Assembly: GCA_902603705.1 (NCBI GenBank)
Contig: CACKVQ010000005.1
Location: 1 to 64,000, forward strand
Direction: 5' to 3'
Source: Puniceicoccaceae bacterium
Lineage (GTDB): Bacteria > Verrucomicrobiota > Verrucomicrobiia > Opitutales > Coraliomargaritaceae
Length of the DNA: 64,000 nt
Position numbers and translations under genes: made by a program. Under the pieces are notes generated by a model that worked only from the letters and a program-made list of their open reading frames with translations, was not told the origin of the DNA and did not search any database. Shown one piece after another: positions 9,871-19,158 of this stretch. Positions within the stretch are counted from its first letter, which is position 1. Each line of letters starts with the position of its first letter.

Positions 9871-9888
9871 TGTTACAAGTAGGTTAAC
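9871..9888 (-). promoter_or_regulatory. Pho-box-like operator before pstS
   Basis: On the minus strand the site reads GTTAACC, then TACT, then TGTAACA, running on into TAAAAG. The 11-bp period and the TGTAACATAA core match the sites before pstC and the porin. The first repeat is the most degenerate of the set. It lies about 108 bp upstream of pstS. Confidence 0.58.
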
Positions 9889-9931
9889 TACTCATACTTG
9901 CTACGAAAATAAGTATAGCTAAGTAATCCAG

Positions 9932-9976
9932 TACGACGGTGTCGGTTTTACCTCCGCAATCCGTATAAGTTGGTAA
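9932..9976 (+). pseudogene. relic of the 3' end of a second porin gene
   Basis: These 45 bases match 1950-1994, the last 15 codons of the porin, at 42 positions. In the same frame they read YDGVGFTSAIRISW and a stop. Two of the three differences are synonymous and the third changes Glu to Asp, so the copy diverged while still under selection. Weaker similarity runs about 10 bp beyond the stop. Nothing upstream resembles the rest of the porin. This is best read as the remains of a deleted second porin gene. Confidence 0.75.
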
Positions 9977-10000
9977 CGTTAGTAAGATTGCCTCCGCATT

Positions 10001-10023
10001 AAAAAGAGAGCGTTAAAGCTCTG
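10001..10023 (-). terminator. rho-independent terminator after the 10,037-14,469 operon
   Basis: On the minus strand a perfect 5-bp stem, AGAGC with GCTCT, encloses a six-base loop (TTTAAC) and is followed by CTTTTTAA. It lies 14 bp after the stop codon at 10037. The stem is short, so strength is uncertain. Confidence 0.5.
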
Positions 10024-10036
10024 CATGTGAGCAGTG

Positions 10037-10840
10037 TTAAAGACCTGCCTCTTTCTCTGCTTGTCGTGCGGCATCGTCGTTCACTTCGGTTTCTTGAACC
10101 TCGTCATCTGTCTCATCTTCAAAAGCTAGTTCGTCACTTAGGGTAACGCGCTTATATCTTACTTTGTTCAAGTCTCGTGGGTCGTGATACAAAAATACTA
10201 GACTTCGCTCTCCTTGTTTCATCGATATTCGGCTTTTCTCGATGATCACTGCTTTATCGCCCTGACCTGCTGTCGCTAAAATAAGCGGAACCAGAAATTT
10301 ACGAGTATCTCCGCTAACTTCAAAGTCTCTCGCACTCATTGGAGATAAATCTCTTATGCGGCTACCTATCTTAGCACGTATTTGTTTTCTAGCCAAATTG
10401 ATGCACCTAACAGAATTTTCTGAGAATTTAGATGCACTTATATCAAATATCCTCGAAACTAAGCGCCCACTCGGATCACGTATAAGCAACACTACCTTAC
10501 GTCCTTTCGCTCCTAGGTCTGCGCCAACAATAGGAACGTGAGTTACCACGCCTTCCTCGTTAATTACCTCTTCAACAAATGAAAAATTACGCTGCCCAGT
10601 GTAACTAAATTCGCGAGTTAACGAACCCACTCTGGCGCCTATGCGTCTAACTTCACCTTTTGATATATACTTTAGATTTATGCCTGTAGTCTTGGTTCGA
10701 GGGCTGTCCGTCTCTTGGTAATTAATAAAAAATAAACTCAAATTATAAAGCTCCTGTTCAGGAATAGCGCCTACCTGAGAATATAGATTAGATCCTATTA
10801 GGATCGAACCAACTATAAGTTGTAATAGAATGGTTTTCAT
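10037..10840 (-). CDS. secreted protein of unknown function
   Basis: I do not recognise this 267-residue protein. It has a signal peptide (about 1-21, ending LYSQ), a mixed alpha/beta body rich in basic residues, and a very acidic C-terminal tail of about 40 residues (DELAFEDETDDEVQETEVND). Repeated stretches such as KVVLLIRDPSGRLV and RSLVFLYHDPRDLNKV suggest two related beta-rich halves. It follows the large prepilin-like gene by 17 bp and shares its terminator, so it probably works in the same envelope or pilus-like system. Confidence 0.7.
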   Translation of the reverse strand: MKTILLQLIVGSILIGSNLYSQVGAIPEQELYNLSLFFINYQETDSPRTKTTGINLKYISKGEVRRIGARVGSLTREFSYTGQRNFSFVEEVINEEGVVTHVPIVGADLGAKGRKVVLLIRDPSGRLVSRIFDISASKFSENSVRCINLARKQIRAKIGSRIRDLSPMSARDFEVSGDTRKFLVPLILATAGQGDKAVIIEKSRISMKQGERSLVFLYHDPRDLNKVRYKRVTLSDELAFEDETDDEVQETEVNDDAARQAEKEAGL

Positions 10841-10857
10841 TTCCCTAAGCTATAAGA

Positions 10858-13800
10858 CTAAATGTCTTCCTTTGAGACCCAACCTTGAGAAACGATTTGA
10901 TATTTACGCCCAAAATTTAGATTGGTAGGTGAGCTAGCTGGATTATACGCGAGTTGCGAGGAATCAATATATTCAGGAATGCGTTGAACAACGATTTCGT
11001 AATAGGCCTGCTCAGACAACTGGTTTGCTCCAGCACCAAACCCGTTTATGGCATCGCCACTCGAACGTATAACGAAGGTATCACTGCGAGCTTGAAGCAA
11101 ATGTCCTATCTTGCTAAGTAAATCCGCTTGTGTCAGTGAACCTGGCATACCATCTGTACGAGGTCGCTCTTCTGCGGTTAGATCCCCCTCCTCATAGAGG
11201 GGATAATAATCGAGATTTTGATTTTCCCAAAAACCAGAATTACCAGATTCTAGTCCATTTATCCCAGACTTATCGATAGCTGCCTGTAACACACCGCTAA
11301 ATGCAAATTCCCTTGTACTTGTGTCCAAGGAGCGATTAACGAAACTAGAAACACTTGTAAATGGATAGGTGAATCCATTAGTGTCGGCGGTTGAAGCACG
11401 TAACCTGATCTCAGCGACAATCGCAGACGCTAGACTAGCTATTTGAGCATCAGTCAGACTACGGAAACCTGCAGCAATCGAATCAGCATCCGAACTCAAA
11501 TCAGGCAATGTGCCAGTCGAGTCTTCAAGCGCTTTTGCAAAGCGCGAGAAGTTGTGCAACTGATCGGCGGAACTAGCGCTACCCCCTTCAATATTGTCGA
11601 TCTCGCGCATAGCTCCGAGAATAGACTCCCAAGCAGCAACCGATGTAGAATTAATATTAAATGCCCCGTCCAGCATGAGGCGCGCTGCCGCTTGTTTTTC
11701 ATTTAATAGACCAGCCGAATTTCCAGTCGCTGCATCTCTTAAACGGGCATTAGGTAATGGGAAGCTGGGTGACTCGCTAGGTTCTATTCCCGAAAAATAA
11801 TACCCATCCCATAGCGCAGAATTTAGCTCATAAGAATAGTCATAATGACACCATTTGACAGATGCACCCCCGTTCGTTGTATAGCCTTTCGCGCTTGGAT
11901 CAAGCTTGGATGCATTTAGCGGCAAGTGAATATCCGGAAACGAATTGCCTATGGCGTGTGCAGGTATTGAGTAGAGTGCTTGATGAACATTAGCGTGATA
12001 CTTTCTGTGATCGCTTGTCGAGCAACCATTAGAAATTTCTAAATCATTATTGGTGCCGTAATAATTGAAGAGATTAGCGTGCATTAGGTGCCCAATACTT
12101 AGGGGCCTAGAGATGTCATAGATAATCGCTTCATCCGAACCACTTGTACTATTGATACCAAATTCTAGCCCAACTGGCGCGTTAGCGTACTCTGTCCCTG
12201 GAAGATAATTCGCTGTATTATCATTTGAAAAAGCTGTACTGGGGCCACGCGTATACATTGTGGCAATAGATCCCCAGAAATCTTCTTGTGCATTAATAGG
12301 TCTTTGCACGACTGGAGCGGTTGGATTAAAATTACGATATAAATGAATCGGCACTTCGTTCGTATTATTGAAAGGCATATCTGGAAATTTAAGTGCTGCG
12401 GATATACCAAAGGTCTTGCCAGCAAACTTCCAATGATCCATTGCGTTTAAGTCAGCTGCTATATTAGTTCCAGGATCCGTGTAACTTGCTCCGTCAGATG
12501 ACCCGAGCGGTTGCAAGAAGTTATTAAAGCGTGGGCTGTCCAGAAGCTGCGCGCTAAGATCATCAATCCTATTTAAACGAATCACTCTGGGATTGTGACC
12601 TGTCTTCTGGCCGTTACCAGTCATTGTGTCCCCAATCCAGGCGTTTAGACCCCAAAATGTAAGCGACTTAAAGCGATTAGATCCATCAAGATTGAAAGTA
12701 TCATCCGTACTCAAATCGTACAGATTAAGCACCTGTCTCCATGGATTACCACCAGAGTTTTCGCCGCCGCTAATTACTGGCATCACCCTTTTAGTTGCAT
12801 GTTGCCAAGGACTTCTTTCACCTGCATTGTTAGTAGCCGATGCGCTGTAAAAAAATTCTTCAGCTCCTGAACCAGAAATTGGCTGAGTATAAAAACCATT
12901 CATATTTCCTGCCGACCAACCTCCCGGGACAAGGATATTGTTTCTGCCATTACGCGAATCTTCTGAATCAAAAATGGAATTATTCGGAGGCGTGAAATTA
13001 TATGCCTGACCTGCAGGAATCGTCACAGGCTTAATCCTAAACTTAATGACATTTCGGTAAGTCGTTCCTGCAGACCATTTTCCCATTGTAATTTGTGCCA
13101 CGCTTTGCCGATTATACACAGTTCCATTAATTGTACCTTCGTCTTGAATACGACAGGACCAAACCTCCATTCTGCGGGGGAATTCACACTCTATGCCTAT
13201 TTCTGGAAGCTCTAAATCTTTGTTATACGGGTTCCACAGAGTTATCAGTGGAAAAAGTCCAATGCTATAATTATAGCCTCCTGTTGTCCACTCATCTCCC
13301 ACACCGTTGTAGTCAGCAAAACCGTAAAACGGCAAATTCCAGCGGGTGACCACTGGCGCAATCCCTACCTGCTGGGTTGTAGGCATACGAAATTGAAGTG
13401 ACTCAACACCTTCTGTATTTATTGCCAATTGATAATAGTCAGCAAGTTGCTCCCAGTTAGGGCCTCCTGGATCTCCTGTCGATTGCGTAGCTCCGAAGGG
13501 CGCAAAGATTGGTCCTGACATATCATTTGGTAGACTAGACAGCGCAGTGGAAAGATCGCGCTTAAGTCCACCATCTTTTGTATTGGCTAGCACCCCACTA
13601 GAATGAACCGTAAAATCATGAAAGAATTCGCGGCTCACGCCATCAAGACTCGCACCACTTGGTAAATCCTCCTCTAAAAACATAGGAATATTCTTGTGAC
13701 TAGAAATCTTTGAAGGATCATAGCCGATTCCTTTCCAACGAGAATTCGTGCCAGTTAGTAATTGATTGCCATCTAAGTTACTGACCGCTGTCGGATCTGC

Positions 13801-14469
13801 AACCTGAGCCATTGCAGTTCGATAATAACTATCTTCCAGATCAGCACTATTTAAAAAAGGATCTGCCATGTTCACGCGCGCCTTCATTCCTTCGTCGCTC
13901 ACCCAAAAGGCGTAATGACCTACTGCCACATTATTATCCCCAAGAATTTCAACCTTAGGTGCTATGACCGTATCGTTCCGATTGATGCTGCTTTTGTTAG
14001 CCACGCTACCACCGACTGTGGCAAGGTTCATTGTATCAACAGATACCAGGGAATTAGGATTCAGTATAGGACCGTTCGGATCATTCCCGCTAACGAGCCA
14101 TCTTGCTTTGTGGCCCCCTAATTCGTCAGCCATATCAAAAAAATCACTCGTACTTTCTTTAGAAGACCACACCCCAGTCCAACGAGATTGTCCGGCAATA
14201 TCGCCGGAACTCGGATCTAGCAATATATCGGCGCGCGCAGTGACTCGTTGATCAGGTCCCGTGTAGCGCTGCAAATCGCCCAGAGCGATCATTGCGCCTA
14301 ATTGCGCATTTAGGCGCGCTCGCATTTGCTGCAGACCAGTAGTGGCACTCTGAGACTCCACCTGTACAAGAGTCGAAATGCTCAAAACAAGCAGTAGCAC
14401 AAAAGCCATTAACGATAGCGCAATAACAAGGGCAAATCCGCGCTGAGACGAAGGGAATTTTTTCATCAT
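10858..14469 (-). CDS. giant prepilin-like protein (PilX / Verru_Chthon cassette A type)
   Basis: This 1203-residue protein begins with a short basic leader and a type IV prepilin-like segment: the cleavage-site pair Gly11-Phe12 followed by a hydrophobic helix (FALVIALSLMAFVLLLVLSI). Glu5 of the mature major pilins is absent, as in PilX-like minor pilins. The remainder is a large extracytoplasmic region rich in Asn, Ser, Gly and aromatic residues, ending with LNFGRKYQIVSQGWVSKEDI. The size and N-terminus resemble the large proteins called Verru_Chthon cassette protein A. In those cassettes three smaller pilin-like genes (B, C, D) normally accompany it, but only one unrelated secreted gene does here. 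Assignment to that family is by general resemblance. Confidence 0.65.
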   Translation of the reverse strand: MMKKFPSSQRGFALVIALSLMAFVLLLVLSISTLVQVESQSATTGLQQMRARLNAQLGAMIALGDLQRYTGPDQRVTARADILLDPSSGDIAGQSRWTGVWSSKESTSDFFDMADELGGHKARWLVSGNDPNGPILNPNSLVSVDTMNLATVGGSVANKSSINRNDTVIAPKVEILGDNNVAVGHYAFWVSDEGMKARVNMADPFLNSADLEDSYYRTAMAQVADPTAVSNLDGNQLLTGTNSRWKGIGYDPSKISSHKNIPMFLEEDLPSGASLDGVSREFFHDFTVHSSGVLANTKDGGLKRDLSTALSSLPNDMSGPIFAPFGATQSTGDPGGPNWEQLADYYQLAINTEGVESLQFRMPTTQQVGIAPVVTRWNLPFYGFADYNGVGDEWTTGGYNYSIGLFPLITLWNPYNKDLELPEIGIECEFPRRMEVWSCRIQDEGTINGTVYNRQSVAQITMGKWSAGTTYRNVIKFRIKPVTIPAGQAYNFTPPNNSIFDSEDSRNGRNNILVPGGWSAGNMNGFYTQPISGSGAEEFFYSASATNNAGERSPWQHATKRVMPVISGGENSGGNPWRQVLNLYDLSTDDTFNLDGSNRFKSLTFWGLNAWIGDTMTGNGQKTGHNPRVIRLNRIDDLSAQLLDSPRFNNFLQPLGSSDGASYTDPGTNIAADLNAMDHWKFAGKTFGISAALKFPDMPFNNTNEVPIHLYRNFNPTAPVVQRPINAQEDFWGSIATMYTRGPSTAFSNDNTANYLPGTEYANAPVGLEFGINSTSGSDEAIIYDISRPLSIGHLMHANLFNYYGTNNDLEISNGCSTSDHRKYHANVHQALYSIPAHAIGNSFPDIHLPLNASKLDPSAKGYTTNGGASVKWCHYDYSYELNSALWDGYYFSGIEPSESPSFPLPNARLRDAATGNSAGLLNEKQAAARLMLDGAFNINSTSVAAWESILGAMREIDNIEGGSASSADQLHNFSRFAKALEDSTGTLPDLSSDADSIAAGFRSLTDAQIASLASAIVAEIRLRASTADTNGFTYPFTSVSSFVNRSLDTSTREFAFSGVLQAAIDKSGINGLESGNSGFWENQNLDYYPLYEEGDLTAEERPRTDGMPGSLTQADLLSKIGHLLQARSDTFVIRSSGDAINGFGAGANQLSEQAYYEIVVQRIPEYIDSSQLAYNPASSPTNLNFGRKYQIVSQGWVSKEDI

Positions 14470-14653
14470 GTATGATGTTTTATTTAAGCGTATGAATCAG
14501 CAAGCGTCAAGAGCGTGGCGCGCAGAGCACAGAAAAACTTCCGTAAATAACATGAGATTATCGAAACTATAATCGGACATGCGCGAAGCATAATACGCCA
14601 GTAATCCTTAAAGAATTAATAATCATAAACTAACAATTACTAAATAATTCTTC

Positions 14654-14667
14654 TAAACTATAGTTTA
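14654..14667. promoter_or_regulatory. perfect 14-bp palindrome in the divergent promoter region
   Basis: TAAACTATAGTTTA is a perfect inverted repeat. It lies about 80 bp upstream of the XylR-like regulator, in the 278-bp region between that gene and the leftward prepilin-like gene. It could be an operator or an extended AT-rich promoter element. No second copy was found at other gene starts, so the link to the regulator is a guess. Confidence 0.3.
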
Positions 14668-14747
14668 ATTTTTTTAATTTTAGGCTCAACAACCCCAAAA
14701 ATAGCGTCTAAGTTTTTATAATAAGTACTTTTACCCCTACCCCAACG

Positions 14748-15899
14748 ATGCTTGAGCAAAAATATGTGTTACTGCTTTTGGAGTGGTACGACTATCGTAT
14801 CCACCGAGGCGTAGCGCGAATAGCTCGTCAGTATGGCTGGCAGTTGAACTGTCCTAAAGATCCGGTCACGAATGAAGGCATTCTAAAGGGATGGCAGGGC
14901 TCAGGCTGCATCGCCCTACTCCAATGCACCAATACGCTCGAATACTTCCGTTCTCACGACATACCCCTCGTCGATATGGGACTAGGAAATCACCATCTTA
15001 CGATTCCCCGAGTCGTAACCGATAACAAAGAAATCGGGCGGCTTGCTGCAGAGCACTTTCGTGATCAGGGCTATCGCGAAGTGTTTGCCCTGAATCCCAG
15101 CGGCGTTAAAATGTACGAAGAGCGGCTAAAGTCGATCCGCCATTTTATGCAGGCAGACGGCGGCGAAGTTACGGTCCTAGAATCTAGGACTATGCAAAAA
15201 GAGGTATTCAATGAGCTGCGATCCTTAGCCCTAGGTAGGAGCCGTAAGCTGGAAGAACTCTCTCTAGGCTTTTTTGCTTATCAAGATACAATGGCCGCAG
15301 AAATGATTTCCCTATCTAGGCAAAATAATCTGCGAGTACCAGAAAACATCGCTGTACTTGGCGTAGATAATGACGACTTAGTAAATAGTGGGCTAAATAT
15401 CGAACTCAGCAGTGTAGACAGCGACCTAGAGGGCCTAGGCGTCGCAGCAGCGAATATACTAAATAAGCTCTTAACTGAACCGAAGGAATTTGGATCGCAG
15501 CAGATTGTTCGGCATACTCCCAAAGGTGTGGTCATACGCCAAAGCACAGACTGCTATGCGGTAGAAAATCCTCTAGTCGCCAACGCGCTCCACTGGATCA
15601 AGAATAACTACTATAACGGCATACAGGCTTCGGATGTGGCAGAAGCAATGGGGGTAACACAACAAGGCTTACAAAAAGCATTTTCAAACAACCACAGTAA
15701 ATCACCCGGCCAAGAAATTCGACATCAGCGCACACTAGCCGTCTCGCACCTACTAAGGACCAGCGGAGCGAACCTGAGCACAATAGCCAAGAACTGCGGC
15801 TTTTATTCCGTCAATTCACTCATTAACAGCTTTCGTTCTATGTACGGAATAACTCCAGGCAAATATCGTAAACAGAAAAATAGGATTCCTGAAAAATAA
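14748..15899 (+). CDS. XylR-like transcriptional regulator (LacI-type sensor plus AraC-type DNA-binding domain)
   Basis: This 383-residue regulator has the architecture of E. coli XylR. The N-terminal part (about 1-255) is a periplasmic-binding-protein-like sensor related to LacI, with EWYDYRIHRGVARIARQYGW, GRLAAEHFRDQGYREV and NIAVLGVDNDDLVNSGL. The C-terminal part (about 275-380) is an AraC-type double helix-turn-helix, with DVAEAMGVTQQGLQKAF and LSTIAKNCGFYSVNSLINSFRSMYGITPGKYR. XylR binds D-xylose; relatives in this phylum sense various sugars. It stands at the head of a locus with GH52 and GH10 enzymes, so xylose or a related sugar is a reasonable effector, though this is inferred. Confidence 0.85.
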   Translation: MLEQKYVLLLLEWYDYRIHRGVARIARQYGWQLNCPKDPVTNEGILKGWQGSGCIALLQCTNTLEYFRSHDIPLVDMGLGNHHLTIPRVVTDNKEIGRLAAEHFRDQGYREVFALNPSGVKMYEERLKSIRHFMQADGGEVTVLESRTMQKEVFNELRSLALGRSRKLEELSLGFFAYQDTMAAEMISLSRQNNLRVPENIAVLGVDNDDLVNSGLNIELSSVDSDLEGLGVAAANILNKLLTEPKEFGSQQIVRHTPKGVVIRQSTDCYAVENPLVANALHWIKNNYYNGIQASDVAEAMGVTQQGLQKAFSNNHSKSPGQEIRHQRTLAVSHLLRTSGANLSTIAKNCGFYSVNSLINSFRSMYGITPGKYRKQKNRIPEK

Positions 15900-15915
15900 C
15901 ACCTCTACTTTGACT

Positions 15916-18900
15916 CTATTCGTTACGAACTACTCGCCAGAAAGCCTCTGATTCCCCAGTATTAAGAATTACGGGTCGCGACATTGTGCTCTGGTACGCA
16001 GTAAGAGTCTCTAGATTTGCCCAGGTTATAAGGTCCGTCGATTTCTGTAATGTGTAAGAACGAGCTAGTTCGGCATTCCAATTAAGAGAGGAAGCAGACA
16101 TCCCTGCCGCTAAGGTGACCGAGGCAACTATCTTAGGCTGCAAGTACTCGTAGACCTGCACGTGATCGAGGTAAAAAGTCACACCTTGAGCTATGAGCGA
16201 CAGTCCCGTAAGGTTACTTGGGACTGTGTAGTCACCCTCAATCAGCAGAAACTCCGAATCATTAGCCGCGACGCTACCGACCGCTACATAAGTCACTTCG
16301 CCAGAGCCTTTCGTTTCCTTCATATCAAGTTGGACTGTACCCGAGCTGTTGCTCTTAACCCACGCAGATATATGATAGCTTTTTCCTGACTCGAGAACAG
16401 TTAACATATCCTGCTCTATCCCCCCATCCGATGCGATAGTAGTGTTCGTTAATGTAATGCTGTCTATACGCATGTAGTCACCAGGGGTGCCATTAATTGT
16501 TGGATCAGTCGCATTGCCAGCACCCGCTCCGCCCCAAGAGCCATTTGAGGGGGAGAGTGTATTAAAGCGTATCCCACTAATGCTGCTCAAGCCCGAGCCG
16601 CTCGCAATCGTCTGGTAGGCACCGCCCTCTCCGTCTTTTGCGAAGGCCGTCCAAGATCCGCTATCAAGATTTCCAGTAATCCGTAAAAAGCCTCCGCTGG
16701 GCTCGTAACGCCACAAGCTGTTCTCAAAGGTATTGCCGAAAATATTACCACTAGCTAGCCCCGAAGCACTAACACGAAAACCATTACTTCCAAAGGTTTC
16801 GAATCGCACATTAACTGAACTGCCTTCAGACATAAGTGAAAATTGAATCCCTTTACCTGCCGCCGAGGTAACACTATCCCAAGCGCGACGAAGGTCCCAC
16901 TGAGAAATATCGACTTCGAAATCAAATTCGCCAGAAGTAATGGCAGAAGCTAGAGTATATAAACGGTAGGAAGTATTCGTCCCGTTAGCTGCTAAGTTAT
17001 CATCTACATTCGGAGACTTCTGTTCTTCGGTGTAACCGATATTCAGCACGCTTACTCCAGCCTGATTGCCAGCGCTTGATGTTTGCACTTTAAACTGACC
17101 ATAATTCCAAGAGCCAGTATCACTGCCATCATTGAAAAGTGCATTACTATTAAGTAATGTACCGTCGATACCATCAAACTGGTAATCCACAATTACCTCG
17201 CTACCAGCAGTAGCGCTACTGGTGACCAAAACTGATTTATCGCCCGCTAATGAATTCGAGGCATTGAGTACTGCGGCTGTCGAGCCACTTACTGCCCAGT
17301 TACTCAGGTTGCTTTCGAAGCTGCCGTTTGCTATCAAGTTCTCTGTACTTGCTAAATCAAGTGATGCAAAGAGCCGTTGTTTCAGCATAACTTTCTCCGT
17401 GGCATAAACTACATTGTTTGCCTCATTGCTCCATTCATTGGGATCCACCAAATGATCGTAGAATTCTTCTGATCCGTCGCTATAACGAATATATCTATAA
17501 TTCTCGGAACGGACCGCGTGATGATTAAGCGCCCACGGACTTTTAGTATCTGCGGGCCAATCCACCCTAGCGTTATGCAAATGAGATAGCGATACGCTCG
17601 GGCCATTCCACTGGCCTTCTAGCGGCGCCTCGAGTAGCGGAGTTAAATCGCTGCCATCAAGTGCAGTATTATTCCTATGCGGTCCTCCGTTCGGATCGGC
17701 TGGCATACCGCATAGCGCATTCAAGGTCGGATAGAGGTCGATAAGCGACACCGGTGCACTGCACTCTAGCCCGGCCACATTGGCTAGGCTGCCACCTGAG
17801 CGCATCTCTGGAGTATAAATAACCAACGGCACTCGGGTCGTTTCTTCCCATGGGGTCGTTTTAGAGGAGTGATCCTTCTCGCCCAAATGGTAGCCATGAT
17901 CACTAGTCACAATCACAATCGTGTTGTCAGCATAATCACTAGTCTGCAGAGCATCCCAAATAACGCCTACTTGATGATCGGCGAAAGCGACACAAGCAAG
18001 GTATCCCTGCACAAAATTTAGCCACCACTCATTCGCCCCATTACCATAGTCCGCCTTGTACTTATTCATACCGCTCTGATAGCCCCTATTAAGTAAATCG
18101 CCAAAAGGCCTACCAATTGCAATTTCAGGAATATCGGATAAATCATCTACACTAGGTAGGGGCGGTAAGCTTACGGTGTTATTTCCGCTTGCGTCTCTGA
18201 ATAGATCAAAAAATTCCTTTGGCGCATAAAAAGGTGCATGCGGCCGATTCATACCCACGACCATGAGAAAAGGGTCCTCATGGGTCTCAGCCAATTTGTC
18301 TTCCGCCCACTGTGCAGTTATCTCATCAGGCATCAGGTCGCGAACATCTCCATCGATGCCCAAAGGACCGCCCTCACTCGTGTAGTTGAAAGGTCCACTT
18401 TTCAATGACCACTGATAACCTCCGTAGCCTGGAGTATCTCCAGGATTATTATCCAATGAAGCAGTGCTAGGATAATAGCCCCAATTACTCGTGGGCATGT
18501 CTGGATGCTGCACTCCTTGATTACTCCCGAATTGCACACTAGTTCCGTCCCACGGAAAAGGGCCAAAATCAACTGGACCGGCTCCGTCATCCGTTGGATT
18601 ATCAGTGAAGACAGAGTTATCGTCATGACCGTTGTGAAAAATCTTACCACTACCCCACACCTTGTAATTATTACCCTTAAAATGCTCCATCAAAGTAATC
18701 GCATCACTCAAGATATCAAAATCCCGCCAGTCGTTAGATTGCTGGTCAAACCCATAGTAGCCGCTGGTACTTGGTAATAGACCCGTCCACAAACTAGCCC
18801 GAGAGGGCCCACAAATTGGTGCGTTACAATGCGCATTGGTGAAACGAACACCCGCCTGCATGATCTCTTCTATTCGAGGTGCTTTGGCATCGACATGCCC

Positions 18901-19059
18901 GCCCATTCCCTCGACTGAGTCGTTCAAATCATCGCAAATGATAAATATAACATTAGGCTGCCCAGCACAGAAAGCAAGTGGGGCACAAAAAAGAAATAGT
19001 ATGCTTAAAAACAACACTCCTTTTTTGAAAAAAGAACATCTCAAAAGGGGAGTATTCAT
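15916..19059 (-). CDS. multidomain secreted sulfatase (S1 family) with C-terminal carbohydrate-binding-like domains
   Basis: This 1047-residue protein has a signal peptide (about 1-31) and an S1 sulfatase domain (about 34-560). It has metal-binding DD in IICDDLND, the formylglycine precursor Cys83 in ICGPSRASLWTG, and VTSDHGYHLGEKDHSSKTTPWEE near residue 385. About 400 further residues form beta-rich modules. The first (ANGSFESNLSNWAVSG) resembles CBM4/9-like domains, a second resembles LamG/concanavalin-like folds, and a second NGSF-type segment follows. The end (LAAGMSASSLNWNAELARSYTLQKSTDLITWANL) is a short domain common at the C-terminus of secreted verrucomicrobial proteins. It is probably a polysaccharide-bound sulfatase. 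It follows the gene at 19159 by about 100 bp. Confidence 0.88.
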   Translation of the reverse strand: MNTPLLRCSFFKKGVLFLSILFLFCAPLAFCAGQPNVIFIICDDLNDSVEGMGGHVDAKAPRIEEIMQAGVRFTNAHCNAPICGPSRASLWTGLLPSTSGYYGFDQQSNDWRDFDILSDAITLMEHFKGNNYKVWGSGKIFHNGHDDNSVFTDNPTDDGAGPVDFGPFPWDGTSVQFGSNQGVQHPDMPTSNWGYYPSTASLDNNPGDTPGYGGYQWSLKSGPFNYTSEGGPLGIDGDVRDLMPDEITAQWAEDKLAETHEDPFLMVVGMNRPHAPFYAPKEFFDLFRDASGNNTVSLPPLPSVDDLSDIPEIAIGRPFGDLLNRGYQSGMNKYKADYGNGANEWWLNFVQGYLACVAFADHQVGVIWDALQTSDYADNTIVIVTSDHGYHLGEKDHSSKTTPWEETTRVPLVIYTPEMRSGGSLANVAGLECSAPVSLIDLYPTLNALCGMPADPNGGPHRNNTALDGSDLTPLLEAPLEGQWNGPSVSLSHLHNARVDWPADTKSPWALNHHAVRSENYRYIRYSDGSEEFYDHLVDPNEWSNEANNVVYATEKVMLKQRLFASLDLASTENLIANGSFESNLSNWAVSGSTAAVLNASNSLAGDKSVLVTSSATAGSEVIVDYQFDGIDGTLLNSNALFNDGSDTGSWNYGQFKVQTSSAGNQAGVSVLNIGYTEEQKSPNVDDNLAANGTNTSYRLYTLASAITSGEFDFEVDISQWDLRRAWDSVTSAAGKGIQFSLMSEGSSVNVRFETFGSNGFRVSASGLASGNIFGNTFENSLWRYEPSGGFLRITGNLDSGSWTAFAKDGEGGAYQTIASGSGLSSISGIRFNTLSPSNGSWGGAGAGNATDPTINGTPGDYMRIDSITLTNTTIASDGGIEQDMLTVLESGKSYHISAWVKSNSSGTVQLDMKETKGSGEVTYVAVGSVAANDSEFLLIEGDYTVPSNLTGLSLIAQGVTFYLDHVQVYEYLQPKIVASVTLAAGMSASSLNWNAELARSYTLQKSTDLITWANLETLTAYQSTMSRPVILNTGESEAFWRVVRNE

Positions 19060-19064
19060 TCTAT

Positions 19065-19109
19065 CGATTTTAAATAATTCTATGGCTCTTTTTTAACTTT
19101 TTAAAATCG
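19065..19109. repeat. 10-bp inverted repeat between the two giant sulfatase genes
   Basis: CGATTTTAAA at 19065-19074 and its exact complement TTTAAAATCG at 19100-19109 flank a 25-base spacer. The site lies just upstream of the start of the 15916-19059 gene. It might be an operator or an RNA structure. Its AT content makes chance a real possibility. Confidence 0.3.
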
Positions 19110-19158
19110 TAAAATAGCAATAAGGTTATATTAAACTATCTACAAACTAACACCTTTT

